Positions 7,903 to 14,674 of a DNA stretch of 14,674 nucleotides are shown here, piece by piece; the stretch's first letter is position 1; the number at the start of each line of letters is the position of its first letter. Source of the stretch: SOIA01 sp050116035 (lineage in GTDB: Bacteria > Acidobacteriota > Aminicenantia > Aminicenantales > Aminicenantaceae); contig JASFPJ010000051.1 in the NCBI GenBank assembly GCA_050116035.1, forward strand, positions 1-14,674, given 5' to 3'. The position numbers and the translations under genes were made by a program. The notes under the pieces are model-generated. The model was not told the DNA's origin and searched no databases. It saw only the letters and a program-made list of their open reading frames with translations.

Positions 7903-8024
7903 GGGTCAGGCCTTGTCTTCAAGAAAGGTGACCTTTATTCCTTTTATTTCCCGTGCTTCCTTAAGATAAGGCCTGACTCCATCCCTCTTACGTGAAATTA
8001 CTGAAATTACTAAGGTCTGACCCC
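7903..8024. repeat. REP/MITE-like palindromic element between convergent genes
   Basis: Fifteen-base arms at 7905-7919 and 7963-7977 are inverted copies with one difference, which a G-U pair would tolerate. They enclose 43 bases with a nested AAAGGT-G-ACCTTT palindrome (7924-7936). A related inverted copy, AAGGTCTGACCCC, lies at 8012-8024 (11/13 matches to the complement of the left arm), preceded by two tandem GAAATTACT units (7994-8011). The GGGTCAGRCCTT core resembles the GGGGTCAGACC repeats that I associate with REP-associated (Y1) transposases; that link is from memory. Its place after two convergent genes would also suit a bidirectional terminator. Confidence 0.55.
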
Positions 8025-8034
8025 ATATCACATA

Positions 8035-9045
8035 TCAATTTTTGATCATATCTGTACGGATCAGGATGTCAAATCCGTCAAAGAAATAGCGGCGGATTCC
8101 CTCGTCTTCTTTATACTCTCCTTTTCCCTCCAATATATCCTTAAATGCTTTCAACACACGGGCGATGACCTCGCTCTTGACCCAGGGATCGTTGTGCCCG
8201 GAACAGAGATAGTCGTACTCATCCATCCGATCCCTCATTTTTTCAAGAGAAGCTATATAGTCATCGAGGTTGACATCTTCAGGGTAAGCGTACAAAGGGC
8301 CCGGGAAGAAAGTGTCGCCTGTGAAGAGTATCCGGTTTTTCCTGTCGAGCAGACAGATTGAACCCGGTGAGTGACCGGGCGTATAGATGACTTCCATGAT
8401 TCTTTCTCCAAGGTCGACCAGATCACCATCTTCAAGAAGAGATGTGGGCTCGACCGGAGGGATTTTCCAAGTGGATGCGTCAAATCCTTCAGGCAAGGGC
8501 TTCCAGATCGAATCTCCTGTGACACTCGGCAGGAGCCGCGCATGACTCGCTCCCTCACGCAATTTCCGGATACAGTCTGCATCGTTAAAGCAGGCGGTTT
8601 CCTCGAACTGGAAGTTATTTCCGATGTGATCCCAATGAGTATGGGTGTTCACGGCGGATACCGGAAGGTCGGTCAACTCTTTAACCACTTGTCTGAGGTC
8701 TCCAATGCCTGTTCCTGTATCGATCACAATCGCTCTTTTTTTCCCGACGGCAAGATAAGAGATGGCTTCCTCAAACTGATAAGGTTCATAGATGGCATAA
8801 GTATCCGGAGTGAGTTGATAGACCTCGAACCATTTCTGGCTGGTTTCCACTTTATCCAGAGTGGAGTACACGGGACGGGGAAGTTTTTCCCACCATTTGG
8901 CCGGCTGAATGAGTTCCGATCTTTTCTGCTCAGAAGCTTGTTTCTTTTCCGGAGAGCATTGATTGAGGGCCAGAACAAGAAATAAGAGAGAACAGAGAAT
9001 GCAAACACAACACTCGGCCGGTTTGATTTTTTTTCTTTTGTGCAT
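8035..9045 (-). CDS. Metallo-beta-lactamase-fold hydrolase, lipoprotein-like
   Basis: The protein has 336 residues. A basic start and a long hydrophobic stretch end at Leu-Asn-Gln-Cys30, an atypical lipobox; either lipidation or membrane anchoring is possible. The dinuclear zinc site is complete: HTHWDH (His135, His137, Asp139, His140), His225 in TPGHSPGS, Asp244 in FTGDT and His284 in SGHND. The fold hydrolyses lactams, lactones, thioesters or phosphoesters; the exact substrate is not evident, and the arrangement is that of general MBL hydrolases in the glyoxalase II-like group. ATG 9045 is chosen over TTG 9051 because GAGAGGAG (9059-9052) sits six bases before it. A strong promoter lies immediately upstream. 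The gene converges on the permease gene and diverges from the small membrane protein. Confidence 0.9.
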   Translation of the reverse strand: MHKRKKIKPAECCVCILCSLLFLVLALNQCSPEKKQASEQKRSELIQPAKWWEKLPRPVYSTLDKVETSQKWFEVYQLTPDTYAIYEPYQFEEAISYLAVGKKRAIVIDTGTGIGDLRQVVKELTDLPVSAVNTHTHWDHIGNNFQFEETACFNDADCIRKLREGASHARLLPSVTGDSIWKPLPEGFDASTWKIPPVEPTSLLEDGDLVDLGERIMEVIYTPGHSPGSICLLDRKNRILFTGDTFFPGPLYAYPEDVNLDDYIASLEKMRDRMDEYDYLCSGHNDPWVKSEVIARVLKAFKDILEGKGEYKEDEGIRRYFFDGFDILIRTDMIKN

Positions 9046-9051
9046 TTTCAA

Positions 9052-9059
9052 CTCCTCTC
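9052..9059 (-). promoter_or_regulatory. Ribosome-binding site that fixes the MBL gene start
   Basis: GAGAGGAG lies six bases before ATG 9045, the best spacing of any site in the window. The alternative TTG at 9051 would directly abut it. Confidence 0.7.
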
Positions 9060-9066
9060 CGAATGT

Positions 9067-9095
9067 CTTATATCTCAGAGAAGAGTTGAAGTCAA
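9067..9095 (-). promoter_or_regulatory. Strong sigma70-type promoter of the MBL gene
   Basis: TTGACT (9095-9090) and TATAAG (9072-9067), each 5/6 to consensus, are separated by 17 bases. Transcription would start near 9060, so the leader is about 15 bases and consists almost entirely of the ribosome-binding site. Confidence 0.6.
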
Positions 9096-9110
9096 TCCGA
9101 CCTGATTGAC
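9091..9110. promoter_or_regulatory. Palindrome linking two divergent promoters, candidate operator
   Basis: GTCAATC (9091-9097) and GATTGAC (9104-9110) form a perfect 7-bp inverted repeat around CGACCT. It covers the facing -35 boxes of the MBL and small-membrane-protein promoters. Part of the symmetry is expected from two facing TTGAC boxes, but two extra base pairs extend it. Confidence 0.4.
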
Positions 9111-9134
9111 AATGAGTTTAGCCAGTGATATATG
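9106..9134 (+). promoter_or_regulatory. Sigma70-type promoter of the small membrane protein gene
   Basis: A perfect TTGACA (9106-9111), a 17-bp spacer and TATATG (9129-9134) preceded by TGA, an extended -10. The leader would be about 80 bases and contains a perfect AT-rich palindrome at 9166-9179. Confidence 0.6.
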
Positions 9135-9165
9135 CTAAAGACTGAGAATCTCGAAGAATACGACA

Positions 9166-9179
9166 AATCATTAATGATT
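9166..9179. repeat. Perfect 14-bp palindrome AATCATTAATGATT in a 5' leader
   Basis: This self-complementary site lies between the predicted transcription start and the ribosome-binding site of the gene at 9224. It could bind a dimeric regulator or be a chance AT-rich palindrome. Confidence 0.4.
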
Positions 9180-9223
9180 AATCTTTAAATTTTTTTCGCT
9201 AAGGATTTAAAAGGAGGCAATAA

Positions 9224-9586
9224 ATGGCTGAAAATAAAGAAGAAATGAAGAGTCCAGACCCTTGGTCCAGAGTGATTGGCGGCTTAATCCTCATTCTGTT
9301 AGGTGTTCTTTTCCTCCTGGCAACCATGGATGTCATTTCCTGGGGGATTTGGTGGGCCTATTTCTTGTGTGGGTTAGGAGTCATCTTCATCTTTGAAGCT
9401 GTCATCAGGAGCTCAAGTCCCTCCTTTCGTCAACATCTCACAGGCAGGCTGATCGCCGGAATTGTCCTTATACTTCTCGGCGGGTCTTTCATATTTGGTG
9501 TGACGAACTGGTGGCCATTCATTATCATTGGCGTTGGAGTCGCACTCATTATTTCCACTCTATGGACTCAGAAAAAGCTGGAATAA
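9224..9586 (+). CDS. Small four-helix membrane protein, LiaF/DUF5668-like transmembrane region
   Basis: A 120-residue protein with a polar N-terminal tail (1-16) and four hydrophobic segments at about 18-36, 41-60, 72-90 and 93-109. They form two similar hairpins, GGLILILLGVLFLL and AGIVLILLGGSFIFG, which looks like an internal duplication. The WWP..IIGVG pattern in the second hairpin resembles the membrane domain of LiaI/LiaF-type cell-envelope stress proteins and DUF5668. The DNA-distal LiaF domain is absent, so function is unknown. AAAGGAGG sits six bases before the ATG. The gene has its own promoter and shares the divergent control region with the MBL gene. Confidence 0.8.
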   Translation: MAENKEEMKSPDPWSRVIGGLILILLGVLFLLATMDVISWGIWWAYFLCGLGVIFIFEAVIRSSSPSFRQHLTGRLIAGIVLILLGGSFIFGVTNWWPFIIIGVGVALIISTLWTQKKLE

Positions 9587-9634
9587 AAGAAAAAGAATAG
9601 AGTTCGGTACGTATTAACTGGAAATTTCTTTTTC

Positions 9635-9671
9635 CGGCTCGGGCGTTCATGCTATCCTGCACAGCGAGCCG
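9635..9671 (+). promoter_or_regulatory. Inverted repeat CGGCTCG/CGAGCCG around a weak -10 box upstream of the oxidase
   Basis: Perfect 7-bp arms (9635-9641 and 9665-9671) enclose 23 bases. Between them is TGCTATCCT, an extended -10-like element (TATCCT at 9653-9658). There is no good -35, which would suit an activator-dependent promoter. It could also be a leader hairpin. Confidence 0.35.
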
Positions 9672-9704
9672 CACAGATTCATAAAGAAAGAGTCAAGTAA
9701 TGAG

Positions 9705-10859
9705 ATGGAGAAACTGAAGAATACTTCTGAAGTCGTCATCGTGGGTGGCGGCATAATGGGAACGAGTGCGGCTTATTATCTGGCCCAGCGCGGGGCCTCA
9801 GATGTTATCCTTCTGGAAAGAGATCTTCTTGCTCAGGCTACAACCGGTTTGAGTGTCGGTGGCATTCGGCAGCAGTTCTCCCATCCGGCGAATATTCGAC
9901 TCTCCCAGCATTCTGTGCGTGTGTTTGAGAACTTCAAGGAAGAGTTTGGCGGGGATATATACTTCCGCAAGGCAGGCTATCTGTTTCTGGCTCAAAAAGA
10001 AGAAACCTGGAGTGATATTTTATCCAGTGTGGAGACACAACGCGAGATGAAAGTTCCGGTAGAAGTTCTCACTCCCGATGAGATCAAACGCCGTTGGCCT
10101 TACCTGCGTGTGGATGATTTAGTGGGAGGCACATTCGGCCCAGAAGACGGATATGCGGATCCGTATCTTGTGGCCATGGGTTTTGCGGATCAGGCCAGAA
10201 GACTTGGTGTTTGTGTAGAAGAAAAAACAGAAGTGATCGGAGTCAGAGTCAAGAACGGAAGAGTGGAAGGAGTCGAGACAACTAGAGGACCGATTGCGGC
10301 TCCCATTGTGGTCAATGTGGCCGGACCCTGGGCGGGAGAAGTGGCCCGAATGGCCGGGCTGGATCTTCCTGTGAGACCTTTTCGCCGCCAGGTGTTCGCG
10401 ACAAGCCCTTTTGATGCCATTCCCAAGCCTGTTCCGATGGTCATCGACCAGGATTTGACTTTTTATTTTAGAGGAGAGGAGCCGAATATCATCATGGGAA
10501 TGAGCGATGCGGAGGAGCCATCCAGTTTCAACACACATGTGGACCGGGATTTCATGGAGAAGGTGAGCGAGGCGGCAATTCACCGGGCGTCCATCCTGGA
10601 GAGAGCGGAGATCATCCGTGGTTGGGGAGGGCTCTACACGATTACTCCGGATGATAATCCGATAATCGGAGCCGCTCCAAGCGTGGAAGGATTCTTCAGT
10701 GCCATCGGCTTTTCGGGTCACGGTTTCCAGCACGCCCCTGCTGTCGGATTAATCCTGAGTGAACTCATCTTGAGCGGTCGTTCAAGCTTTGATCTGAAAC
10801 CCTTTGCTTATGACAGATTTGATGGTATAAAAAAAGAAGGGGAAAGGAGAGTCGTGTGA
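9705..10859 (+). CDS. DAO-family FAD-dependent amino/imino-acid oxidoreductase (sarcosine oxidase beta-like)
   Basis: The protein has 384 residues, typical of the family. The Rossmann dinucleotide site VVIVGGGIMG (G14, G16, G19) is followed by Glu38, expected to hold the ribose of FAD. QATTGLSVGGIRQQFS (44-59) is a characteristic FAD-contacting segment. The C-terminal GWGGLYTITPDDNPIIG (about 307-323) and GFSGHGFQHAPAVG (335-348) match sarcosine oxidase beta, glycine oxidase and D-amino-acid or proline dehydrogenases. The reaction is oxidation of a secondary or primary amine to an imine in the cytoplasm or at the membrane; the exact substrate cannot be assigned. No signal peptide is seen. The ribosome-binding site is weak (GAAAGAG). 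Its stop lies four bases before the next gene, indicating a two-gene operon. Confidence 0.9.
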   Translation: MEKLKNTSEVVIVGGGIMGTSAAYYLAQRGASDVILLERDLLAQATTGLSVGGIRQQFSHPANIRLSQHSVRVFENFKEEFGGDIYFRKAGYLFLAQKEETWSDILSSVETQREMKVPVEVLTPDEIKRRWPYLRVDDLVGGTFGPEDGYADPYLVAMGFADQARRLGVCVEEKTEVIGVRVKNGRVEGVETTRGPIAAPIVVNVAGPWAGEVARMAGLDLPVRPFRRQVFATSPFDAIPKPVPMVIDQDLTFYFRGEEPNIIMGMSDAEEPSSFNTHVDRDFMEKVSEAAIHRASILERAEIIRGWGGLYTITPDDNPIIGAAPSVEGFFSAIGFSGHGFQHAPAVGLILSELILSGRSSFDLKPFAYDRFDGIKKEGERRVV

Positions 10860-10863
10860 AGTC

Positions 10864-11856
10864 ATGAAAATCAAAATACTTTCTCAAAATGATGTGGCAC
10901 AGGCTGTGACCATGGCTGAAGCCATCAAGGCGGTCAAAAAGGCATTTATCCAGCTTTCTTCTGGGGAGGCAGAGGTTCCGCTCAGGACTCAGATTCCAGT
11001 GAAAAAGCGGAGTGCGACGACTCTTTTCATGCCTGCGTACTTAGCAAAAAGTGATTCCATGGGAGCCAAGATTGTCTCGGTCTTTCCGAATAATCGGAGA
11101 ATGGGGCTTTCCACGATTCATGCATTGGTGATCCTGGTCGATGCGAAGACTGGCCAGCCTCAGGCGGTGATGGATGGTACCTATCTGACTGCTCTGCGCA
11201 CAGGAGCCGCTTCAGGCTTAGCGACAGACCTCCTGGCACGGAAAGATTCGCGAGTGGCGGCCATTTTTGGCGCAGGCACTCAAGCACGAACTCAGCTTGA
11301 GGCGGTCTGTACGGTTCGAAATATCGAGAGAGCCTGGGTGTATGATGTGAAGCCAGGGGTCGCGCAGGCATATGCGAAGGAGATGAAAACCCGCGGCCGC
11401 CCGATACCCGCAGATATTCGTGTGGCAAAAACCTCAAAACAGGCGCTCCGTGAAGCGGATGTGGTATGTACAGCCACCACTTCCTTCAGACCTGTATTTG
11501 CTGACGGCAACCTGAAGCTGGGTGTTCATATCAACGGTGTCGGCTCCTATACGCCCGAGATGCAGGAGATTCCCGCCCGAACCGTTGTGCGCTCTAAAGT
11601 GGTTGTGGACTCAAGAGAAGCCAGCCTTGCTGAGGCCGGAGATTTGATCATTTCCATAGACGGAGGGCTCATTTCCAATAAGAACATTCACGGAGAAATC
11701 GGAGAGGTCGCATCAGGCAAGATCCCAGGCCGTGAATCCGTGGAAGAGACGACATTTTTCAAGTCGGTGGGCCTGGCCGTCCAAGACGTGGCTGTGGCTG
11801 AGTATGTGCGGCAGCGGGCGGAAGAGCTGGGACTCGGCCTTGATGTGGAAATATAA
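10864..11856 (+). CDS. Ornithine cyclodeaminase/mu-crystallin-family reductase, probably a cyclic imine reductase
   Basis: The protein has 330 residues, standard for the family. It carries Lys69 in MGAKIVSVFPNN, Arg112 in LTALRTGAASG and the nucleotide site FGAGTQA (G136, G138, A141). Lys69 and Arg112 have the same numbers as in Pseudomonas putida ornithine cyclodeaminase, from memory. The segment NGVGSYTPEMQE puts Tyr229 where that enzyme has the catalytic Asp228, so true cyclodeaminase activity is unlikely. Related members reduce delta1-pyrroline-2-carboxylate or ketimines, or act as alanine dehydrogenases. The start is four bases after the oxidase stop. AGGAG lies 14 bases upstream inside the oxidase gene, so translational coupling is likely. 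Paired with an imine-forming oxidase, reduction of its product to an L-amino acid is the best guess. Confidence 0.88.
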   Translation: MKIKILSQNDVAQAVTMAEAIKAVKKAFIQLSSGEAEVPLRTQIPVKKRSATTLFMPAYLAKSDSMGAKIVSVFPNNRRMGLSTIHALVILVDAKTGQPQAVMDGTYLTALRTGAASGLATDLLARKDSRVAAIFGAGTQARTQLEAVCTVRNIERAWVYDVKPGVAQAYAKEMKTRGRPIPADIRVAKTSKQALREADVVCTATTSFRPVFADGNLKLGVHINGVGSYTPEMQEIPARTVVRSKVVVDSREASLAEAGDLIISIDGGLISNKNIHGEIGEVASGKIPGRESVEETTFFKSVGLAVQDVAVAEYVRQRAEELGLGLDVEI

Positions 11857-11873
11857 ATCAGCTCTCAATCATT

Positions 11874-11905
11874 GACTTTAAAAATGGCCCATGGTGTTTA
11901 AAGTC
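11874..11905. terminator. Candidate bidirectional terminator hairpin between convergent genes
   Basis: GACTTTAAA (11874-11882) and TTTAAAGTC (11897-11905) form a perfect 9-bp stem with a 14-base loop. It starts 18 bases after the reductase stop. There is no clean U-tract, so efficiency is uncertain. A second AT-rich imperfect hairpin (11935-11954) lies just past the stop of the right-hand protease. Confidence 0.45.
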
Positions 11906-11957
11906 TGTCTCGTTTACTTTCCCCATTTAAAGAGTTCAAGAAAAAATTTCTGAATTA

Positions 11958-14674
11958 TCATTGGCTATCTTTTTTGATCCCTTTCGAGCGGTCGGGGTCT
12001 TCGGGTTTTTTGACTTTCTTGGGAGGATTCTTCTTTAATTCCTCCAGAAGCACTTCCACAGCCTTTTCCAGACTCGGGTCTTTTCCTTGAGCGACGAGCT
12101 CGGGTCTATCCATGATTTCGATGTCCGGTTCAACGCCCATTCCCTCTATTGTCCAGTTGCCCTCAGTATCCATCATTCCAAATGTCGGAACAGCTGTATA
12201 GCCTCCATCGACCAGCCTTGGATTACCGGAAACTCCCACTGTTCCTCCCCAGGTGCGGGTTCCGATCAGGAGTCCCAGTTTTTTCTTCTTGAAAAAGTAG
12301 GGAAAAATGTCACCGCCTGAACCGGCGTAATGGTTGATCAGCATGACTTTAGGTCCATCGTGAGCGGCGCCGGGTGTTTGAGTCGGCAATATTCCTCTCC
12401 TTCCCCAGTAGCTCAAGATTTTTCTGGAGAGAAGTTCGGTCATGACATCCGGGATGAATCCCCCTCCGTTATACCTGTCATCGATGATCAGGGCTTCTTT
12501 ATTCCTGAAGGCGTAGAATCCCTTGAACAATTCCCGGTTGCCTTCAAACGAGGTGTTGGGGACGTGGATATAACCTATCCTCCCCCCAGATAATTTATCC
12601 ACCATCTCTCTCCGTGAATTCACCCAGTCCAGGTAAAAAAGGTTCAGCTCACTCTTGATCGGTTTGATCCAGTATTCTCTTCCCCCTTCCTTTGTGGGTT
12701 TTTTGTTCACCACGATGGAGATCTTCTTTCCCACGGTGTTTTCCAGAAATCTGTAGGGATTATCTCCAGTTTTAATGTCATGATTGTTGAGGCTGATGAG
12801 ATAATCGCCCTCTTTAACATCGATGCCCTGTTCGGTAAGAGGAGACCGTGTCCCTTCATTCCAGTTTTCACCCTTGTAGATTTTACTGATGATGTACCTG
12901 TTTGATTTCTCATCTGCCTTGAGCTCTGCCCCCAAAAGCCCGCCTTCGATCCGTTCGACTCTTGGAAAATCGCCCCAATTGATGTAGCAGTGGCCAGCAT
13001 TCAATTCTCCGACCAGCTCACCGAAAATAAAATCCAAATCCGCTCTATGACTGAGAAAAGGGACGAGCTGTCCGTATTTTTCCTTCATTTTGTCCCAGTC
13101 CACATTATGCAGATTCTTGACATAGAACCAGTCTCTGTAGATTCTCCAGCCATCTTCGAAGATCTGCCTCCATTCTTTCAGGGGATCGATTTTCATCGTT
13201 AAATCGGATAAATCCAGCTCTCCAACCCCAACTTTCTGGTCTGGTTTGAGGTCTGTAATCCCGAATTTCTGTTGGGCTCGGTACAGGATTTTTTTTCCAT
13301 CAGCCGACAGAGTCCCGTCAGTTATTCCTTTGAGGATGACTGCGTCTTTTTTATCCTCGATCTTATACACATGGAGCGCGTTGTCTTTAACGTAGAGAAT
13401 CCCGCCTTCCACAGCGGCAAGGTTCGAGTAGTTCCCGGCTTGGAGCGGGAAGGACACGATCCTGTTGTTTATGCCGTCAAAATCGATCTTCACTGCGGGG
13501 GCTTTCTCTTCTTTGGCCTTTTGTGCGGCCTTCTGTTTTTTCTTCGTATCCAATTTCTTGATTTCTTCGACATCATTCTTGTCCTTGAAGAGGGGGGGAA
13601 TTGTCTTGGTCAGAGCAATGGCATAGATATTGGTGGAATTCTGGTAGATATAGTCGAATTCAAAGCTTGAAAAACTCAGGTTGAAATCTCTGTCCGAAAG
13701 AAAAAAGAGGTATTTACCACAAGTGGAAAAGACTGGGGAGAAGTCGATGTAGATATCGTCGGTCACCTGGAAAGATTTGTCCTGCTCAAGAGAATACACC
13801 CAGACTGCATCCTGCGTGTTTTCACTGAATTTCACATAGACGACCCATTTTGAATCCGGAGACCAGGTGTAATATCGAATGTCCCCTCGACGGGCTTTGT
13901 CGACATTCGTGATCTTCTTTGTTTTGATATCCAGAATCTGAAGATTTTGATCCCTGTCCCCGAAAAGGAGCTTTGTGCTGTCCGGAGACCAGGCAGGAGG
14001 GAAACGCCATGTGTGACTGTTTTCTGTGAGAGAGGTGATGGTGCCTTTATTGATGCGGTCGATCAAATAAATTTCATACTCACCGGTCACGTCTGAATAG
14101 ATGGAGATGTATCGGCCATCCGGTGACCATACCGGATTCATCTCTCTGATCCCTTGCGTGTTTGTCAGGTTGTAGGTGATTCCTTCCTTGGCAGGGATGG
14201 TGTATACATCTCCTCTGGCCTCGAAGACCGCTCTTTTTCCAGTGGGGGAGATGTCCATACTGGCGATATTTTCTTTCACGTTTTTGATGGTTGGCATAAC
14301 ATACGGGCTGTCATAGTTGATGTTGACTTTGATCCTTTGTGTTTCTCCGGAGCCGAGATCCAGCCTGTAGAGGTATCCTCCATTCTCATAAACCACGAGG
14401 CCGTCCTGGCCAGAGGGCCAGAGAACATCGTATTCAGTATGATCAGTGATTTGATCGATTTTTTCTGTTTGCAGATCATACGAGTATAGATTCAATGTGA
14501 GATCCCTGTCGGAAACGAAGTAGATTTTGTTCTGGAACCAGATGGGATGCTGATCGGTTCCGGGAAAATTGGTCAATCTTTTTGACACATCTTTGTCAAG
14601 GTCGTACATCCAGATATCCTGGGCCATTCCTCCTTTGTACCGTTTCCATGTTCTGAATTCTCTGGCGATAGGTG
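11958..14674 (-). CDS. Second tricorn-like protease (S41 family), N-terminus outside the window
   Basis: The reading frame is open to the right edge. The bases beyond ATG 14627 encode PIAREFRTWKRYKGG, continuous with the family and alignable to residues 179-193 of the first copy. ATG 14627 is therefore internal, and roughly 180 residues are missing. Visible parts are SPDG/SPDS propeller repeats, a Lys-rich linker (about 13500-13595), the C1 domain, a PDZ-like domain and the catalytic domain. The predicted catalytic His is at 12990-12992 (ELNAGHCY), Ser at 12318-12320 (YAGSGGD) and Glu at 12144-12146 (WTIEGMGV). As in copy 1, Gly precedes the His. The two copies align along their whole visible length but are clearly diverged, so this is an old duplication or separate acquisition. 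Whether this copy has a signal peptide cannot be seen. Confidence 0.93.
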   Translation of the reverse strand, partial: PIAREFRTWKRYKGGMAQDIWMYDLDKDVSKRLTNFPGTDQHPIWFQNKIYFVSDRDLTLNLYSYDLQTEKIDQITDHTEYDVLWPSGQDGLVVYENGGYLYRLDLGSGETQRIKVNINYDSPYVMPTIKNVKENIASMDISPTGKRAVFEARGDVYTIPAKEGITYNLTNTQGIREMNPVWSPDGRYISIYSDVTGEYEIYLIDRINKGTITSLTENSHTWRFPPAWSPDSTKLLFGDRDQNLQILDIKTKKITNVDKARRGDIRYYTWSPDSKWVVYVKFSENTQDAVWVYSLEQDKSFQVTDDIYIDFSPVFSTCGKYLFFLSDRDFNLSFSSFEFDYIYQNSTNIYAIALTKTIPPLFKDKNDVEEIKKLDTKKKQKAAQKAKEEKAPAVKIDFDGINNRIVSFPLQAGNYSNLAAVEGGILYVKDNALHVYKIEDKKDAVILKGITDGTLSADGKKILYRAQQKFGITDLKPDQKVGVGELDLSDLTMKIDPLKEWRQIFEDGWRIYRDWFYVKNLHNVDWDKMKEKYGQLVPFLSHRADLDFIFGELVGELNAGHCYINWGDFPRVERIEGGLLGAELKADEKSNRYIISKIYKGENWNEGTRSPLTEQGIDVKEGDYLISLNNHDIKTGDNPYRFLENTVGKKISIVVNKKPTKEGGREYWIKPIKSELNLFYLDWVNSRREMVDKLSGGRIGYIHVPNTSFEGNRELFKGFYAFRNKEALIIDDRYNGGGFIPDVMTELLSRKILSYWGRRGILPTQTPGAAHDGPKVMLINHYAGSGGDIFPYFFKKKKLGLLIGTRTWGGTVGVSGNPRLVDGGYTAVPTFGMMDTEGNWTIEGMGVEPDIEIMDRPELVAQGKDPSLEKAVEVLLEELKKNPPKKVKKPEDPDRSKGIKKDSQ

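Noticed and set aside
9046..9051. TTG at 9051 as start of the MBL gene
   Set aside because: ATG 9045 lies six bases after a strong GAGAGGAG site, whereas the TTG directly abuts that site.
9620..9635. GGAAA/TTTCC mini-hairpin after the small membrane protein gene as a terminator
   Set aside because: The stem is only five AT-rich base pairs with no following U-tract.

Overview
The window is an ordinary-looking stretch of bacterial chromosome with balanced base composition and short intergenic gaps. Genes lie on both strands. Three products carry export signals, two of them lipoprotein-like, and there are two large tricorn-type proteases. I see no rRNA, tRNA, CRISPR array, phage gene or complete insertion sequence. 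A bacterium with a Gram-negative-type envelope fits best. Duplicated exported tricorn proteases and SPDG-type propellers suggest the Acidobacteriota/Aminicenantes neighbourhood, but that is a low-confidence inference from general familiarity.

Layout. 1-661 (minus): a lipoprotein-like protein with two glyoxalase/VOC domains, cut by the window start. 790-1008 (minus): a small FmdB-type zinc-ribbon protein. 1119-1583 (minus): a RidA-family imine/enamine deaminase with a Tat-like extension and two well-placed translation starts. 1584-2013: a divergent promoter region. 2014-5325 (plus): a complete exported tricorn-like protease. 5603-7879 (plus): an APC amino-acid permease fused to two universal stress protein domains. 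7880-8034: a palindromic REP-like region between convergent genes. 8035-9045 (minus): a metallo-beta-lactamase-fold lipoprotein. 9046-9223: back-to-back promoters around a palindrome. 9224-9586 (plus): a small four-helix membrane protein. 9705-10859 and 10864-11856 (plus): a tight pair, a DAO-family FAD amine/imino-acid oxidase and an ornithine cyclodeaminase/mu-crystallin-family reductase. 11958 to the right edge (minus): a second tricorn-like protease. Its N-terminus lies outside the window; the ATG at 14627 is internal.

How the genes may work together. Two tricorn-type peptidases point toward each other and enclose an amino-acid permease, a flavin oxidase that would make imines, and a reductase of the family that reduces cyclic imines. 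A RidA imine hydrolase lies just outside the left protease. A reasonable inference is a peptide and amino/imino-acid scavenging neighbourhood, although only the oxidase-reductase pair looks like an operon.

The most checkable oddities are: two genes without Shine-Dalgarno sequences whose -10 boxes lie about 10 bases from the start codon (candidate leaderless mRNAs); the two ribosome-binding sites of ridA, which predict an exported and a cytosolic form; a Tyr where ornithine cyclodeaminase has its catalytic Asp; and identical promoter architecture (TTGACA, 17 bp, extended TGnTATATG) at two unrelated loci.
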